DNA from: Clitopilus passeckerianus | Taxonomy: Eukaryota > Basidiomycota > Agaricomycetes > Agaricales > Entolomataceae | DNA length: 64,000 bases | Assembly: GCA_944990035.1 (NCBI GenBank) | Contig: CALYLX010000001.1 | Span: 159,424 to 223,423, forward strand | Direction of reading: 5' to 3' | Shown here: one piece after another, positions 27,058-38,730 of the stretch | Position numbering within the stretch: the first letter of the stretch is position 1 | Layout: the number at the start of each line of letters is the position of its first letter | The notes under the pieces: model-generated | What the model was told of the DNA's origin: nothing | Database searches by the model: none | Seen by the model: the letters and a program-made list of their open reading frames with translations, nothing else | Program-made: the position numbers and the translations under genes

Positions 27058-29373
27058 ATGGGAAAACATCCGAGAAAGAAACAAAAGACGTCCAAGGAAG
27101 AGAAAGCTCCACCCAAGGTATTGGGCATTGAGGCTCTGACAGACGATGCACAAAAGGACGACGAAGAACGGATGCTTGAGAGCATGCTCTTCGGGACAGA
27201 GTTCGTTCCTCGGGATGGCAAGAGCTTCGACAGCGTAATCAACATTGGAGAAGATGACGATGAAGAGGATGTCGAGATGAACGAAACCGGTGGGAGGGAA
27301 ATGGAACATTTACAGGATTCAGATGTAATGTTCAACTGTGCTCTCTTGCTTTCCTCCGTAAACTGACATTGGTCTCTGCAGCTGTTCTTCGTTGACGAGG
27401 GTGATGCTGAACCCTCAATACCTCAATACGGTACCGATGACGAGAGCCAACAAGGCTCTGATTCTGAGGAAGAACCAGATGCTGCTGGACCTTCACGTCC
27501 TCGGTCAAAATCTCCTGCTTCTGCACCAAAACCATTCGCAGCAAGATCTCGAAAACCACCAGCATGGGTGGACCCCTCTGATGCACCCGTTGCCGTTTCT
27601 CTCACTTCCAATCCACGACTACGAAAACTACGAGATGCCCCGGATGAAGATACACTCTCTGGCAAGGATTATGAGACTCGTCTACGGAGACAGTACGAGA
27701 GGATAAATCCGGAACCAGACTGGGCGAAGAATGCCCGCAAGAAAGCTAGAGATGCAGATGTTGAAGAGGAGGGTGAAGGCATCCAATCCTTACTCTCGTC
27801 GACCTCTGGGATCCTTTCGTCCTCAAAAAAATCAAGAACGGGCAAGGTCGTTCTACCCAAAGGCACCATATCCATTGAACGGCTACGAGATGCAAATCAA
27901 TCTGTGCAGTCTGCAAATAGCGGTGCGGTGAAGGTCGTAGCCTTCCACCCGTCTGACAAGGTCCCAGTACTTTGCGTTGGTACAGCCGACCGACGCATAC
28001 GACTATTCAATGTGAGTTTCCTGCCTTTACCTCCCTTCTAATCCTAGACTCTAAATCTTATTATTATCGTAGATTGATGGGCACACATCACCCCTCCTCC
28101 TCACCCTCCATCTACCCTCCCTTCCCCTAACCTCCCCAAGTTCAGCTCTCTTCCACCCACTGGGCAACTCCCTCCTCCTAACAGGCCCCCGCCCCTATTT
28201 CTACACCCACGATCTCCAAACCGGCGTCACCTCCCGCCACGCCAGGGGCCTCTGGGGCACGACCTTCAACAGCATAAACGACACCCCCTCCATCCGTCCC
28301 CGAAAACGCGGACGTGGTGGTGCTGGTGGAGTCGGCGGAGGAGACCAGAACTCTCAAGCAGGAGGGGTAGGAGGCGAAGGCATGGAGTTAACCTCCTTCT
28401 CCCCCAACCCAGGGTCCCTACTCGCCGTTGCAGGGCGCGGGGGCTACGTGCACCTCGTGGACTGGAAGTCGGGTGCCGGGCAGGTTATTGGGAGTCTAAA
28501 ATGTGGTGGAGGCGGCGGTGGCGTGCGTGCGTTGTGGTGGCCTGATACTTCGGGGGCTATTGATGCTCTGGGTGGGGGTTCAATAGGAGGAGCAGGGGCG
28601 GGTGAAGGCAGGCAGCATCTCGCGGTGCTTAGTGGGGATGCGGAGGTGTACCTCTGGGATGTGGGAGAAAGGAGGTGCGTGAGGAGGTGGAAGGATGAGG
28701 GTGGTTTCAGAGGTGCTGGGAGGACGATGGCTGGTGTTAGTGCTGGTGGTGCGGGGGGTTGGATGGCTATTGGGTAGGTTGCCTCACATTTCTCGGGAAA
28801 GGTAGATGCTAAACACACCCTCTTTCTTTCTTCAGATCAAATTCGGGATATGTGAACATGTACGGCGCTGACTCGTTTAGTGCTCCCTCGAGCTTGAACG
28901 ACGATGCGAAACCGAAGCCAGTCAAGCAAATAGGGAACTTGACCACGCCAATTTCAAATATCAAGTTCAATCACGATGGGCAACTCATGGCGATCGCTAG
29001 CCAGGAGAAGAAGGATGCGATGAGATTGGTGTGTATTCCTTTCTCTCACTTCACCCTGATCGTGTCTTCGATCCTACCCAAAGCTTTCGGCATCTCGTTT
29101 CGCAGATGAGTGCACTGCACACATACACTCATGTTCAGCGCTCCCATATTTCATCTTATTGCCAACATTCCAACATTCGTCAACCCTTACTGACTATTCT
29201 CACATCAGATTCACCTACCCACTCTCACCTCCTTCTCAAACTGGCCGACGTCGAGTACACCGCTGGGCCACATCACCGCGGTAGACTTTTCCGCCCGGAG
29301 TAACTACATGGCAATTGGGAACACGCGAGGCAGGGTACTCCTCTATCACTTGAAGGATTATGGAGCTGCGTAG
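27058..29373 (+). CDS. UTP18: U3 snoRNP/SSU processome WD40 protein Utp18
   Basis: Nucleolar beta-propeller protein needed for 18S rRNA processing in the small-subunit processome; in yeast Utp18 also recruits the exosome cofactor Mtr4. It starts MGKHPRKKQKTSKEEK (basic, nucleolar-type), followed by acidic stretches, then PAWVDPSD and the conserved YETRLRRQYERINPEPDWA block near residues 185-205. The WD40 region begins around GAVKVVAFHPSDKVPVLCVG and RIRLFNIDGH and ends with AVDFSARSNYMAIGNTRGRVLLYHL. Introns near 27325, 28011, 28775 and 29029 join in frame. The propeller carries Gly-rich inserts (about 28310-28380 and 28560-28620) not typical of the family. The stop is TAG at 29371-29373. It converges on SPO22/ZIP4. 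Confidence 0.9.
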
Positions 29374-30189
29374 GGGAGGTTTGATGGAGGGGTCACTTAC
29401 CGACAAGTGAATGATCTATGAATGACAGGTGGTGCGAGAGGGGAACTTGGCCTAGGTTGTTGGGCCTTGCAGGGACATGGCGCTTGGTGGTAAATCTTAC
29501 CTGCCACCACACCTTGCCCCAGCTGCCGACAATATGCTGATCAAAAACCCCCACCTCATTGTTAATCACGATCAGCGGTATGGCTAGGGTCGGTGGGGGT
29601 TACAGGCGTGCTGTCGGCCATCTAGCATTCCATTCATTTGATCAGAAGATGCGGTTAATACTTCACATAGTTCACGAGTAACAAGGCTATTTCTGCACGC
29701 CTCCATGCCGTTATACACTCAGTGAACAACCGCCGGCACGTTGATGGCTCCCGTCATCGTCGAACTCTAAACTCTCTTCTCCGATCCTTTTGATGAATGG
29801 ACTGCGTTGAATGGGCCGGGAACTCTCACAACTGCTCAACGACAGGCAGGGATGCGTAAGATTATCTTTATTGATATCAATCTAAGTACATAGCTGGGGC
29901 ATGCTACAGCCTTCCATCATTCAGTGTAGCCACGAGTTTACCAGACGCCGCGTTGAGGTGGTTTTTGAAGTAGGGGCGCCAGGAAAAGGGAAAAGCCCTG
30001 TCAGAGTGTTTGCGGCGATTGTGACACGATAGGCAACTTGTGGTGTACGGTAGCTGTTCAGGTGATTCTGTCTGGAAAATCTTGAGGGAGTTTGCGGCAA
30101 GCACATCCAATACGTGAAAATCCGAAGAGACGAAGCAGAGAACAGTTCTCCAGAAGTGGCAAGGGGTAGATGAAACGCTCTCCATGTGC
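29374..30189. other. Convergent 3' flank between UTP18 and SPO22/ZIP4
   Basis: No protein gene is visible in this 0.8 kb between the two stops. It should hold both 3' UTRs. The one notable element is the nested inverted repeat at 29525-29618. Confidence 0.45.
29525..29618. repeat. Nested inverted repeat (hairpin)
   Basis: Two perfect arm pairs are nested. GCCGACA (29525-29531) pairs with TGTCGGC (29612-29618). AACCCCCACC (29546-29555) pairs with GGTGGGGGTT (29592-29601). Together they could fold 17 base pairs with a 36-base loop. It lies about 150 bp after the UTP18 stop. Function unknown. Confidence 0.45.
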
Positions 30190-33100
30190 TTACTTGGGTC
30201 CGTAGCGTCCAAGTAGGTGGGCATATGTTTCGGAAATCTATACCAAAGGTTTTCATACCGAGTTCAAAGCGAAATATCGGAAGCCGACCTTTTGCGCCCG
30301 ATCTTTTCCTCCCGGCACATGTTTGCACAAGAGGGTGGATGCCTCAAACCAGCGCTTGGCTTCTTCCAGCATGGAAGCGCTGTTAATCCTCGGGTAAGTG
30401 GCTTCGCAGCATAAACATCGTTTAAGCACCAACTGTAGACACTCGGCTCCGGTGTTATACGTTGTCGCAAGAAGCCACTGCCGTTCATCCATAGGGTACG
30501 GCTAGACGAAGTGAGATTGGACCACCATCAGTTGGATCCTTGTCAATAGAATATCCGGTTGCCTGTGCGAACCTCCTCTTCGTTTGAGGTATCTTCAATA
30601 ACACTCAGAGCCTGCTCGATATACCCGATCGCTTTGGACCTATCAGAAACAGTGTTGCGGGCAAGTATAATTGTGCATATTGCTCTCAGCCATCGAGAAA
30701 ACTTCTCGACTGATAGGCGACCATGATCGAGACTGGAGCGTAAGAGGGCCTTGAGCAATCGGGTAAATTCAATGGTCACCACAAGGTCGGTGAGAACGGA
30801 CCTCAAGGCATCCATGCAACACTACGTAGGAATGTACGTGAAATCTCGTAATTTTGGGGGTAAAATCTCATCTCACCATCGATTGGACAGCTTTTGTTCA
30901 CCCACTTTTCGAAATCGGATTATCAATCGAAGACCAAATTGGCAAATCAGTACTGGGACGGACCAGAATGTCAGTGATTGCTTCATAAGTATCGAGTGCC
31001 AAGGGTCCCGAATCTGCAATTTCCTTCGAGCCCTTTGAATATGGAATGATCTTCTGAACAAACTAGAAACTTACTCCAATCGCTCGGGATAGCTTCTCCC
31101 ATTCATTCGAATAGGCCAAGAACTCAGCCTGGAAAATTTGAAGTGTATGAATGAAGTATTGGAGACGCATGGTATGGCTGCTGTCACGGATCTGGCCTTT
31201 CGCCATTATCTCAGTAACTTCTGTTCTGAATGTGATCAATTCCGAGGCGATCTCTGTAGCATCTATATTCTGTGGATCATAGGGTGAGTTACCAGGTGAC
31301 TGAACTGAGAAGCCACGTACATCAGGTTCCCCAGACAGAATGGCCTTACGAATGGAAAATGCTGGGTACGAAGGAGCATGGCTTAGCACCTGGTGCCATT
31401 AACAACCGTGAGTCTTACCATGGCCAGAAAGTGACGCGAAGCCGGCGTTAACCAGATGCACGTATATTTCCGGGTCAGACTCAACCGGGGATGCCTTGCA
31501 TAGCGCCTCAAGGAGCTGTGGGCGTTTCCAGAGCACGAAGTGCCACCACATAGAATTACCCACCTGTTTGGCGATTGAAAATAGCTGCCAAATCTGTTGG
31601 TCTTCACATTCCCAGCCCGAACAACCTTCGACTGCGCTGTTGTACGCTGTCCTCCATAGCCACGAGATGTCCTTGCTGATTAACGATGCTGTCATTTGCA
31701 CAGAAGCGGTAACAGCAAGATCGCGTGCTGTTCACAGACTTTAGCATCATGTGGGAACAGATTTCTATTCACATTCTTCGTACCGATCTGGAAATGATGC
31801 ACCACGGTGTCAATCAGAGTTGTCCTGGAAATGTAAAGCCCATGGTCAGCGAAAAGTTCCCGTCAAATACGAAGTGCCTGACTGACTTTCTCATAGTTGG
31901 ATCTCCAAGTAACCCTAAAGCAAGCCTGATGATACACCGAATCAGTGTCATCGCTTCAACCACACTTTCGCCGATGTTGTCTAGATTCAGGGTTTCGAGA
32001 AGGGACTGTAGAACGGAGAGTAGCACTCCTTTCATCTCGAATCGGTGAGAAATCTGGGTCGCCAATAATAACATATTTCGGTCGAAATCTGGCGCTTCTA
32101 CCATAGACCGGATTGAGCCGATTGCTGTGAGAGGGATTATCAGAAGCATTATCAACCTTAACGGGGAAAGCTAACCTTCGTCTTCTAGACCTTATTGGTA
32201 TATCACATTATTAGCTCGCCGAACCCACATGCGTTATTGACCGAATCCAGATAGATGCCGCCTACCTTGATGCACTGAGATGAGAAACATGACATAATGG
32301 GTCTTCGCCTCATTGGCAGGGCACTGGCGGATCACTGTCGACGCACGAGCAAACTCCCGGTGTTCGATATAGCACAGTGCGGCCTTGCGGAGGCATTTCA
32401 TACTTGTAGTTGCCCCACTAGCCCTGAACAGTTGGTGCGTACCAGCCATAAACCAATCCGCAGCTTCGGACCACTTCTTGGCCTGATATTGGCGATCCCC
32501 ATATTGCCACAAGAGCTACGTCAACAAAAGAGTTAGGGACACAGCACGAACAAGGCTAAAAGGTGTCTACCGTCAGGCATGCCGTTGAGCAAATACTCTC
32601 CAGTTCGATCTCAGCTTGACATAAAGCTAGAAGGCGCGTAAGATTGGAGAGAGGTAAGCTTGTCAGGGCTACCCACATGTAAACATGGAATCGACGGTTT
32701 GCAAGGACCTTTCATGATTCTCATCTTTCGCACAGTGGAAAATAAGCGATAGAATGAGTCGAGAAACACAGTCCTTTTCCGCTCCATGACGCTGTATTGC
32801 CTGTTGTAGACAATGCTGATGAACAGCGGTTACAAGGGTCCTAAAAATGAAATCTTTCAACCTTATCCGTTTTGATATGAACCGAGGAACTTACTGCTGG
32901 TGATGAAGCGTTCTCAGATCCTGGAGTATACTAAAAGATGTGTGGCGTCTAGAGACAGCAATTGTCAACAACGGGCGCGACGTACTCAGTGATATTTGCC
33001 TCCGAGAAAGCCATGTGATCGATAATTGACTTGAAGGCTTCAGGTGAGGAAGCCGTTCTCAGCGCGAGACCCACCCTCGCGAGTGGGAACCGACATACCA

Positions 33101-34842
33101 TCAAGTAAAGCTGAATCAGACGTCTTGCGCCGTTTGAGAGTTGCAAGCCTTAGCCATCGAAGTTCTTGATATTCGATTTTTGCCTGCACTCAAACGATGT
33201 ATTAGATGCAACCTCAGATCGTCACCTAATAGTCTCACGTTATCCGTGGAGACGTCTATGGATGGCATAAGCTCCTCCAGAGTTGCCTCGGCTCTATCAT
33301 ATGATCCCGCAACAAAGTACGCCCTCGCTGTGGACAAGGCTTAGCACTAATGTTACCGAAGTATGCCAAACTGGGAACCTAGCGCTTGCAGAACTGATAC
33401 CTGATTCCCAAATTGGAATATGAGTGGGTGTTCGGAGAAACGGCCGCGATACTGACCTTGAGCTCCCGAATTCCGGGAACCGTGCCACTGTCCACTTGGT
33501 CTGCCAGGGAGAACGCCTTCTGCAACCAGGTAACCGCGATAGCTGCCTTACTACCGGGTTCGTCCAGGATAGATTTTCCGATTCGGTAGAATTTGGAAAC
33601 AAGGAGATGTCGCTACATTCATGCGTGTGTATTAGGCGTATCGATCCGGCACTAGGAGGCTTGAAGGCGCTTACAAAGTGAGGCTCCAACACAGAAAGCC
33701 GTTGCTCGTCATCTATCCACACGTGACGGACATAGAAGACTAGGTTTTGATGTGATTTCGTGCTGTGCGCTCACTATACGCACCTGTGATTTTCTGGGAC
33801 ATGAATTCCGCAACGGTGTGATTCTTTTCTCTCCATGCCTGGTGATATTGGTGACCAGGAACATGAGTAACCAGAGGTCAATAGGGAAAATGGAGACTCC
33901 TACCGCTTCCATCCGACTACAGAAGTACACGATTGTAGCGGAAGCTATGTCCTGTGAATGGGAACCATTCGGGTCTCCCATTTTTCTCAATGAATCTTCA
34001 TACTAGGACATATTTCATCAGGGCTATGTAGGATGAGAAGCGCATAACAGAATGGGTTTACCTTCGCAGCACTGGTCAATACTCGCGCAGCCACATCATG
34101 GCGGCCGATTTCTGATGAAAGTCGTTCAGGCCCGGCGCCATCGACGAGGGGTAAGAGCATTCTTACCCGAAAGGGTAGCTCCTGCCTTACTCGCTACCTG
34201 GAGAGCATGGAGTTGACCTTTCGAGACACTGCGTCAGTGAATTGCACAGGAACGAACAAGTAAGCAGAACCTTCTATTCTCGGTTTCCCCTCCATTCCCG
34301 CTTCGATTAAGCGGAAAGCAGCATATCTAACTGAGTTCCGGACAGCCGTTGTAAGCCCGAGCTAGAGAGAAAATGAGGAAAATCCACTAAACGAGCAGCG
34401 ACCAGAGTTCGGCCGTCGTCTTCAGCTGTCTTGCGAACCAGCCCCGAGATGTTCCAGAGATTAACGCCTTTACATTCATGAGTCAGAGCCAAGGAAGAAT
34501 CCGAGCGAAACCATCGATAAGGCTAAATGGAAAGGATAACAGACCTTCTTGGTCCAACCTATCAGCGAATTGGCTCCAACTCTTACTCGATCTGGAATTC
34601 CTCAGTTTCGTAAACTCCTCCGCCATTCCAGCTACTTTGTGTAAATCCTCCGTGAGAGACGGCCGCGCCGATGGCTTTGGGTCATCAAGACGTGATTTCG
34701 TTACCAGGAGTAGTTCTGCATATAGTCACAAAAAACGATCGATTTCAAGTCATTAGACGCGGCGCGGGCTCAATGTACCCTTGATAGATTCATAAAGCTG
34801 TTGGAAGCTTTGAGGGCTCTCTTTCTTCTTGTTTTCGGACAT
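30190..34842 (-). CDS. SPO22/ZIP4-like meiotic TPR protein
   Basis: Many-exon gene for an all-helical TPR-like protein of the SPO22/ZIP4 family, which links synaptonemal complex assembly to crossover formation in meiosis (TEX11 in mammals). It starts MSENKKKESPQSFQQLYESI at 34842. Typical blocks are LHALQVASKAGATLS, EIGRHDVAARVL, AAWREKNHTVAEFMSQKIT, HLLVSKFYRIGKSILDEPG, AITWLQKAF-like AVTWLQKAFSLADQ, LQALARAYFVAGSYDRAE, EYQELRWLRLATLKRRK, AKTHYVMFLISVHQG and, near the end, ERQWLLATTYNTG with EEAKRWFEASTLL. A last intron (30238-30288) adds the tail ISETYAHLLGRYGPK and gives the stop at 30190. At least six introns start with GTC or GTT. The gene is divergent from the OCIA-like gene, 218 bp apart. 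Confidence 0.85.
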
Positions 34843-34921
34843 TAGGACTTAAAAGCGTTAGCAAGAAACGCGACCAGGCCGATTGATGAGAGTTCACTGG
34901 AAAGGAAGGCCGTAACGCAGT

Positions 34922-34945
34922 GTGACAGTTCGCGACTGTCACGTG
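34922..34945. promoter_or_regulatory. Dyad plus E-box in divergent promoter
   Basis: GTGACAGT (34922-34929) and ACTGTCAC (34935-34942) form a perfect 8 bp dyad around TCGCG. The right arm overlaps a CACGTG E-box (34940-34945). It lies 80-105 bp upstream of the SPO22/ZIP4 ATG and about 115-140 bp upstream of the OCIA-like ATG. This looks like a dimeric factor site or operator shared by both genes; the function is inferred. Confidence 0.5.
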
Positions 34946-35060
34946 TCCGTCATTTGGTGGCGTTCCGGACAGCGGAGTAGAAGCCTCTGTCCACACTTTC
35001 AACAATTGTCGGTCTATTGCTCCGGATTTCTCGTCTTGTTTCCTTTATTGCCACCGGAAA

Positions 35061-35694
35061 ATGGACAAGCAACCTCGGGGAGACTACCAACTTCCTGCAG
35101 ATGCACTAGAACAAGTAGCTAAGGTTGGTTCATTTATACGACTCCAAACTTTGGTAAGCCTATTCAATCATCGCCTCACCGTAGGAAGCCCAAAAAGAGG
35201 GCATATTTGCTGGGCTTTCGTCAGGATTAGCATCAGGCAAGCCGCTCTCTGTAACTCTCCGAAAAAAGTAACATTTGCAAATCTGTATAATTTCATCTCT
35301 ATTCCCGACGATTAGCCGTCATTGGACAGCGCCTTATGGGCTTCAACAGAAACAAAACCGTCTTCTGTGGCGTCTGTAAGTAGTTAGCTTTCAATGTCTT
35401 TACCTTTCTGGAGTGGCCTCCTTCCTACGCACGTTCAACTGTATTACTTCGCTTTACTCACCCCCTTTGTTTCTAGTAAGCGGCGTCCTCGCCGGGTACT
35501 ACTTCACCCAGGTGCGCCAAAAGCTTATAGGGCAAAAAGCGCCTCCAAAAGATCACCTGCTGATGTGTGATACGTCTGTTTTCCTCCCTTAGGCCTTCAA
35601 GTCCACAGCTATCGCTCAGCTTCGTGCCGAAGAAGCGCGGTTGGCAAATCCACAAGATATTACCGGCGATTCACCGACTCAATCCAGCGCCTGA
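35061..35694 (+). CDS. Small OCIA-domain-like membrane protein
   Basis: Five short exons encode about 105 residues. Order: a hydrophilic start (MDKQPRGDYQLPADALEQVAK); EAQKEGIFAGLSSGLASAVI with a first hydrophobic helix; QRLMGFNRNKTVFCGV; a second hydrophobic helix SGVLAGYYFTQAF; then a charged tail (IAQLRAEEARLANPQD). The two helices around a short RNK loop resemble the OCIA domain of small mitochondrial or endosomal proteins, but I hold the family call as tentative. The second intron (35237-35315) uses a GC donor (CAG|GCAAGC). Only this splice joins the two hydrophobic halves in frame. The stop is TGA at 35692-35694. It shares its promoter with SPO22/ZIP4. Confidence 0.65.
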
Positions 35695-38600
35695 AAAGTA
35701 ATGATTGTAATACTAATACCGTGTACTGTAGACACGCCACGGCACTCCTCTATCATGTGGCATGATCGATTAATCGACAATCTCTCTGCAAACCGTACGG
35801 CATACGTGTGTATCTCTGCCGGTTGGGTCTCTGTTTCTGTTATCTCGTTGACCTGCGGTCGTTCTGGCGATCAGGGGGGTAAGTTCACCTCTTACTCCAT
35901 TCACTGTATGTACCCCAACGTGTTTTTATGAGATGAAGGCTGAGGTTGTCGCGCCACCCCAGCCACTTGACGACATAACCTATTGTCCCAAAGGGTCCCG
36001 GCCGATCATAACACGCGATAAACCTTGTAAAGATGCGCCATATAGCTTTGAACACTTTCCATGTTCCTTGGGGCGTGACCTAGCTTGTAAGCTCTCGGAG
36101 ACCGCCGTCCGCCGCATGCTTGTTCCTGTGGTCTGTTATCAACGCGGGCCTTCCATTTCACAGCTCTCTTCAACTCATTCAGATGATACACAGTCAAATA
36201 CTGATATGAAATACGAAGTTAGGCCAGTGTGATCATCCAAATGACATACTGGGCCTTCACATCGACGCAGTTTTGAGTTCACATCATTGTTGTTCTGTTT
36301 CTGGTAAACGTACCGTATCCGCATTTTAGACGTCATTCCAGGATGGATACGGTCAAGGGTTCTTCATCCCAGGCAGGTGCCATCTGCCAAAGAAAATTTT
36401 GGGCAACTGAGGGCATGACTCACCATCCTCGGGAGCCACGAGGCAGCATTACGGCGATGGTGTACCAGCTGAACAGTGTTGGAGAGATGAGTGTGGCTGA
36501 TACTGTTCTGTGCATGTACGTGGATATGGGGATCTGTCATTCCTCCGTGACCTTCTCTTCTCCAGCCGGCCCTTCTCTGGCACCTATTCCCCTTTCGAGC
36601 GGGTTAAGCAACAATAGTCAGCAGTTTGTAGGAGTAATTATAATTGAGCATCATTATCATTTTACACAGCCCCAAGAGGCAAAGGGCGCACCATTAAAAA
36701 GTGTGCTCAATCTGATCAACTGATTTTCAAGATTTCGTGTCGAGATTGCTGTGGGTTGTCGACGTGAAATCATAGCCCCAGAAATATTCTGCCCCCCATC
36801 CTTCCAATACACTTACACCACAAATGCCACCTATGGGTCTAACCATCCAGGAACAGCGACAAGAATGCGCCCGACGCCGCGTTCGGTCATCTCATTGCTG
36901 GATTTCCAAAATACTCTCGGCCAATACATGTGCATTTCATGGGTAAATGGATAAAATAATTCCATACAGGCTTTGCTGGTTCTGCCTTTACTGTTACGTA
37001 CATAACCGAACATGCAGCATGTTGCGCAAACGAAATTTACCTCGAGTCCGAGCCCGTTAGGCAAGCAGGTAAGGTGCGGTCGTTTCCCATCCCAAGGGAG
37101 CACAAGCACAATAAGCACAGGGGCCAAAGCACCTCCGCAATCCATTCGGTATAATGTATGTGAATGACCTGATACACGACCGACATGTTCCGACCACAGT
37201 ATCCGCGAGGAGTCATGCCCTGGTTGATCACAATTGACAAATTACGACTCGATAAAGCCCAGGATAAAATCAAAACGCACCACCCACCTCCGTGCGCTAC
37301 GCGATTCCGAAATGTATTGGGAACTTGTGCATCATGCATACGTGTGTATACGTGTACCTGCCTGGATGGATGCTCAGCGGATGGATATCGTCGTGTCGTT
37401 CCGGGCGGTGCATCCAGGCAAAATTTTCGGGTCATACCTGGATTCGTCCAGAATTCTCAGCAGACGCACTGTGTTCCGGCTGGCCTTTTCCGATCCAATA
37501 TCATCTAAACGCCATCCCAGCATCGATTAGTGCACTTACTTACCCAAGCCGCGGGATCTTCTCACTAGAAAACTAAGGAAATAACTAGAAGCCTGCCTGA
37601 GCCAGCGTAGATAGAAGCCGAACGATGATGACGGTGCAAATCCTGCTTAGACTCAGGACCTATCCGTATCAGATGTCAATGCAGATTTTCTCTTCAAACT
37701 CGGACGGAGCTGCTCCCAGTTCGTCAGATAGAACGTGTCACCACCGGCAGGCGGGTCAGGTCTTAGCACTACCTGGAAGCTGTCCGACGTTGCGTAGCGT
37801 GGTTACCCTCGGCGTCGGGATTGTGGTCTCGGTGGACGTAGACCCAGCCTCTTGGAAGGTCCATCACGGTCTGGCATTCCGTCGCCCACCACGCGAGATT
37901 TGCGATTCCGTCAAGGAGGCGTTTCCCTTCCTAGACGAGCACCAAGTCAACAACGGTCCCCGACTGTCATGATACACATAAAACTCTACTACTAAGCACG
38001 CGAGGACACGATCTACCTGGGAGACCACCCAAGTCCGACGTCTAACTAACCCAATCAATTCAGATTTGAGAAGGGGATCAAAGACTGACAACGAGCACAT
38101 CACAGAGTAAGTTGAGGGTCAAGAAGATCCGGCGGTACTTGGTAAGTACGCTACACCGGTCTTCGGCATATTCATATTCTTGTATGGAGTGTAATACGGA
38201 GGTGCGCGAGTACGAGTAAGGCTATACTAGTATCGTAGTAAGGAGAATATCTGCATCGTTGGGAAAAATATACTCTGGTGCAGACGACTATCAATTGCTG
38301 TAAGTTGCTAAATGATACAGGTGAGGGTGAGAAGAGAGAGAGAGCAGAAAAGTGTAACATGAAGTGTATAATGTAGCTTTATGGTCTGTAATGCGAAAAA
38401 GAAAACTTGAAAGTGCATGAAGGATTATAAAGATGTGAAGAGCAATATGCAATGCCAGTGAATATAATAAGAATTATTGATACCAATAATATGTGACTGC
38501 TAAAGTTCGGAGGTCCGGTGTTGATGCACAAGAAATGACCAAAATAGAAAAAAACGAAGCGAAATGCAAGACCCAAAATTAAAACCGAAGAGAGCAGAGT

Positions 38601-38730
38601 GTGTATGGATGTCGCGGCGAATAGTGAGGCAGTGGGCAAGCAATGGGGGACAAGAAGTCGAAGTCGAATGTTCGTCAAAGTTCGTGATCATAATCATATC
38701 AAGTGGATCCCAAGCCAAGCAGGGCACCCT
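35695..38730. other. Gene-poor stretch of 3 kb
   Basis: I recognise no gene. Several open frames of 60-126 codons on both strands (the longest starts at 36343) lack family motifs or plausible splicing partners. A 9 bp inverted repeat (ACCGTATCC at 36312, GGATACGGT at 36345) is short enough to be chance. The last 600 bp (38100-38730) are AT-rich with a GAGA run near 38335 and probably form the cyclin 3' UTR. No transposon ends or RNA gene were seen. Confidence 0.4.

Noticed and set aside
30238..30258. A 21-base intron at the end of SPO22/ZIP4 (GTATGA to ATAG)
   Set aside because: Too short to be spliced. The 51-base intron 30238-30288 with donor GTCGGC gives the same tail in frame.
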